From positions 1 through 7,709 of the forward strand of contig LKUE01000420.1 in NCBI GenBank assembly GCA_001412365.1: DNA of 7,709 nt, in the 5' to 3' direction. The position numbers were made by a program, and so were the translations under genes. This document shows positions 5,634 through 7,709 of the stretch, piece by piece. Source of the DNA: Desulfuromonas sp. SDB. GTDB taxonomy: Bacteria > SDB-A. Each line of letters begins with the position of its first letter. Position 1 is the first letter of the stretch. Below the pieces are notes generated by a model. That model was not told the origin of the DNA. It was given only the letters and a program-made list of their open reading frames with translations, and made no database searches.

Positions 5634-6537
5634 TGTAACCTTCGGATTTTAAAGTGAACAGTTTCTCAATTATGTCATAACTGGAATAAGGCAGTAATCT
5701 GATCATGTCCTCAATTTCCTTTTTATCCTTGATCATCTTTATCAATTTACCCAGCAGTTCATCATCTTTGACCTCAATTTCCGAACAAATCTTAAATAAG
5801 GAGTTAACCGAACCGAGTGATTTCAGCATCTTTTTTTCTTCATCATACTGGTGGGCAAATTCCAAAATCATCCTTTCCAGGTTTTGATCAAATTCACGAC
5901 CTTCCACTAATCCTTCTTCAAAAGAGAAGAAGCCCTTATTCTGAGTTAAAATCATGTAAAATGCAGGCCAACCGGTGCGTTGTCCGAATTTAGCTTTAAC
6001 CACCTTACCTTGATTCAAGTAAATAATCCCCTTGTTTTCTGAGCCATCTATTTTAAGCATTCCCGATTTAGTTGATACGGAGAGATTTTGAATTATATCA
6101 ATTATGGGCATTACTGCTAAATTACCTCTAATTCCTTCTGATTCTAAATTTCGGATTTTCTTGGAAATACTCAAATGAGCCTTGGCTCTGGCAAACAACT
6201 CCTCAAACACAAATGGTTTCACCAGATAATCTTCAGCTCCTTCTTTAAGACCTCTAATTTTATTTTCAATGGCCTTCTTGCCCGATATCAGTATAAAGGG
6301 GACATCTTTGGTTTTAGGATCCTTTTTTACTGTTTCTAAAAGTGAATAACCATCAATACCGGGCATCATAATATCAGAGATAATGATATCAGGAAGATGA
6401 TGATTGACTTTTAACACTGCATCCATCCCGTCATAACTGACCACTACTCTCCATTTCCTCTGCTCAAAATTAAACTTTATCAGTTCCACCAGTTCTCTGT
6501 CATCATCTACTATTAATACCAATGGATATTCTTGCAT
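5617..6537 (-). CDS. Response regulator with REC and PATAN (DUF4388) domains
   Basis: It receives a phosphoryl group from the upstream kinase. The receiver domain (about 5-122) is complete: acidic pocket Asp11-Asp13, phospho-acceptor Asp55 in IISDIMMPGIDG, switch Ser85 and Lys107 in LVKPF. A PATAN/DUF4388 domain follows at about 134-230 (motifs GNLAVMPIIDIIQNLS, SGMLKI and GIIYLNQGKVVKA). The C-terminal 50-75 residues are a helical tail with the LxxLxxEGYI pattern (293-302) often found after DUF4388. No recognisable DNA-binding domain of the OmpR, NarL or NtrC type is present, so output is probably through protein contacts. A winged-helix-like fold in the tail cannot be excluded. The ATG start has AGGG 9 bases upstream and lies 15 bases after the kinase stop. 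The 3' end overlaps the CcdA-like gene by 17 bases, so the three genes form one operon. Confidence 0.92.
   Translation of the reverse strand: MQEYPLVLIVDDDRELVELIKFNFEQRKWRVVVSYDGMDAVLKVNHHLPDIIISDIMMPGIDGYSLLETVKKDPKTKDVPFILISGKKAIENKIRGLKEGAEDYLVKPFVFEELFARAKAHLSISKKIRNLESEGIRGNLAVMPIIDIIQNLSVSTKSGMLKIDGSENKGIIYLNQGKVVKAKFGQRTGWPAFYMILTQNKGFFSFEEGLVEGREFDQNLERMILEFAHQYDEEKKMLKSLGSVNSLFKICSEIEVKDDELLGKLIKMIKDKKEIEDMIRLLPYSSYDIIEKLFTLKSEGYIDRMD
5639..5643 (-). promoter_or_regulatory. Ribosome binding site for the TTG start of the CcdA-like gene
   Basis: GAAGG on the minus strand, 5 bases before TTG 5633-5631 and inside the response regulator gene. It decides for the rare TTG start and points to translational coupling. 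Confidence 0.5.
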
Positions 6538-6546
6538 AATTTAATT

Positions 6547-6554
6547 CCCTACCT
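6547..6554 (-). promoter_or_regulatory. Ribosome binding site of the response regulator
   Basis: AGGTAGGG on the minus strand, ending 9 bases before ATG 6537-6535. It overlaps the TAG stop of the kinase (6555-6553), which favours coupled translation of kinase and regulator. Confidence 0.55.
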
Positions 6555-7709
6555 AAATAATAATTGTAAAAACACTGCCTTTGCCAGGTTTGCTTTCCAC
6601 CTTAATTTCAGCTTGATGGAGCTGAATTATTCTTTTGACCAGAGATAAACCCAAACCAGTTCCGGGGATGGATGATACTCGGTCAGACCTGTAAAATTCA
6701 TTGAATATGTTTTCTACATCCTTGTCTTCCAATCCCATTCCTTTGTCCTGAATTTTAATAATCCAGTTGGGATCATCCCTGATTAAATCTATTATAACTT
6801 TTTGTTTACAATTTGAGTATTTTATAGCATTGTTCAGTAAATTCTCAACTGCTCTTTTCATATAATTTTTATCAACTTCAGCCAATGCACTGGTTTTGGG
6901 TAAATTCAATACTAAATTAATTTCCTTCTGATAAGCATAATCAACCTGAGACAAGTAAGCTTCTCTGATCAATTGTTTTAAATCAGTGGAGGTTATATCC
7001 ACTAACTGGTTAAGATTCTGAAGGTGAGATAACTCTAATAGATCTTCAATCATTTTAGTTATCTCATTAGACTTCAGCAGTATGGAAGTTAAAAACCTTT
7101 TCTGCAAATCTACAGGGACTTCACTTCTAAGCATAGTATTAGCGTAACCGCTTATAACGGTTAATGGATTTTTAATGTCATGAGCAATTCCCCGGAGTAA
7201 GGTTTCCTTTTCTTTCTGCAGGTTGATCAATTCCCTATTGGTTAAAAATACATCCAATTCACTAATCACCAGCTGAAAAAACCCGACCAGGGTCATGAAT
7301 TCCTCTCTTGCCGGTTCTTCTCTGATTAGTGGATCATCCAGCATCAACCAACCCGCATATTGAGAAGCTCTTCTAACCAAAGGTACCAGGATTATATAAT
7401 TCGGTTTCCAATACTTAGATTTATCTTTTCCCAGTAATTTATCAATTCTCTTAAATCCTGGTACTATATAGTAAATACCCTGATTATTGATCATCTCATT
7501 GGATAAATTTTCCAATTTATCAGGTAAATCATTGGCAATATTATTTTCAATGTCCGTTTCTTCCTCTTTTATATAACCGGCAAAAGAATAATAAATTTTA
7601 TTGTTCAAATTGTAGCAAAAGGTAATTTTTTCCCACCCGGTATTTTTTGCTGCATTTACTGCAACTTTCATTTTCCTGGGGACATCTTCTGCTAAAATAA
7701 TTTTTTTCC
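6553..7709 (-). CDS. GAF-domain sensor histidine kinase (5' end outside the window)
   Basis: This is the sensor kinase for the adjacent response regulator. The frame has an ATG at 7671-7669, but it stays open without a stop to the right edge. The 12 codons before that ATG continue a GAF-like helix (KKIILAEDVPRK, then MKVAVNAAKNTGWEKI), and the only ribosome-site-like bases (AGGA) are too close to the ATG. The true start is therefore most likely beyond 7709. Counting from that ATG, a GAF-like domain covers 1-145, a dimerisation/phospho-acceptor helix follows with His164 in GIAHDIKNPLTVISGY, and the ATPase domain is at about 260-372. The ATPase has the N box ENLLNNAIKYS (276-286), the G1 box DKGMG (309-313), the FYRSD segment and the G2 box GTGLGLSLV (337-345). 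All key residues are present. No membrane helix is visible, so the part seen is cytosolic. Domains further upstream are unknown. Confidence 0.93.
   Translation of the reverse strand, partial: KKIILAEDVPRKMKVAVNAAKNTGWEKITFCYNLNNKIYYSFAGYIKEEETDIENNIANDLPDKLENLSNEMINNQGIYYIVPGFKRIDKLLGKDKSKYWKPNYIILVPLVRRASQYAGWLMLDDPLIREEPAREEFMTLVGFFQLVISELDVFLTNRELINLQKEKETLLRGIAHDIKNPLTVISGYANTMLRSEVPVDLQKRFLTSILLKSNEITKMIEDLLELSHLQNLNQLVDITSTDLKQLIREAYLSQVDYAYQKEINLVLNLPKTSALAEVDKNYMKRAVENLLNNAIKYSNCKQKVIIDLIRDDPNWIIKIQDKGMGLEDKDVENIFNEFYRSDRVSSIPGTGLGLSLVKRIIQLHQAEIKVESKPGKGSVFTIII

Noticed and set aside
5705-5887. 60-codon plus-strand Ser/Ile-rich frame
   Set aside because: Its composition is the mirror of the Lys/Glu-rich response regulator tail on the other strand.

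Overview
The window is AT-rich bacterial chromosomal DNA, densely packed with genes on both strands. It has no tRNA, rRNA, CRISPR array or insertion sequence that I can see. The gene set is a short Firmicutes-type glucose-6-phosphate isomerase, a GreA-type N-terminal helical domain known mainly from long GreA proteins, a GAF-HD-GYP protein, a REC-PATAN response regulator and a thioredoxin-CcdA fusion. This suggests a low-GC, probably anaerobic bacterium of a deep lineage such as Atribacterota or a Firmicutes relative. That assignment is inference and cannot be settled from this sequence.

Layout. (1) Positions 1-1869, minus strand: pgi (598-1869) is followed 17 bases later by a gene (1-580, running off the left edge) that resembles the N-terminal part of long GreA-like proteins. 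(2) Positions 1870-2074: a 205-base divergent intergenic region with three inverted repeats. (3) Positions 2075-4457, plus strand: an esterase-like protein with an N-terminal early-set domain, whose end overlaps the start of a GAF-HD-GYP protein predicted to degrade cyclic-di-GMP. (4) Positions 4458-4529: a short convergent gap with a weak inverted repeat. (5) Positions 4530-7709, minus strand: a three-gene run read right to left. It holds a GAF-containing histidine kinase (5' end outside the window), a REC-PATAN response regulator and a thioredoxin-like/CcdA-like membrane protein. Spacings are 15 bases and then a 17-base overlap.

How the genes may work together. The kinase and response regulator form a standard phosphorelay pair, but the regulator ends in a PATAN (DUF4388) domain rather than a DNA-binding domain, so its output is probably protein-protein. 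The overlapping CcdA-like gene suggests a link between this signal pathway and extracytoplasmic thiol-disulfide chemistry. On the opposite strand, the esterase-like protein is translationally coupled to a cyclic-di-GMP phosphodiesterase. It appears to have lost all three catalytic residues, so it may be a binding or sensing protein rather than an enzyme. These are the most interesting points in the window.
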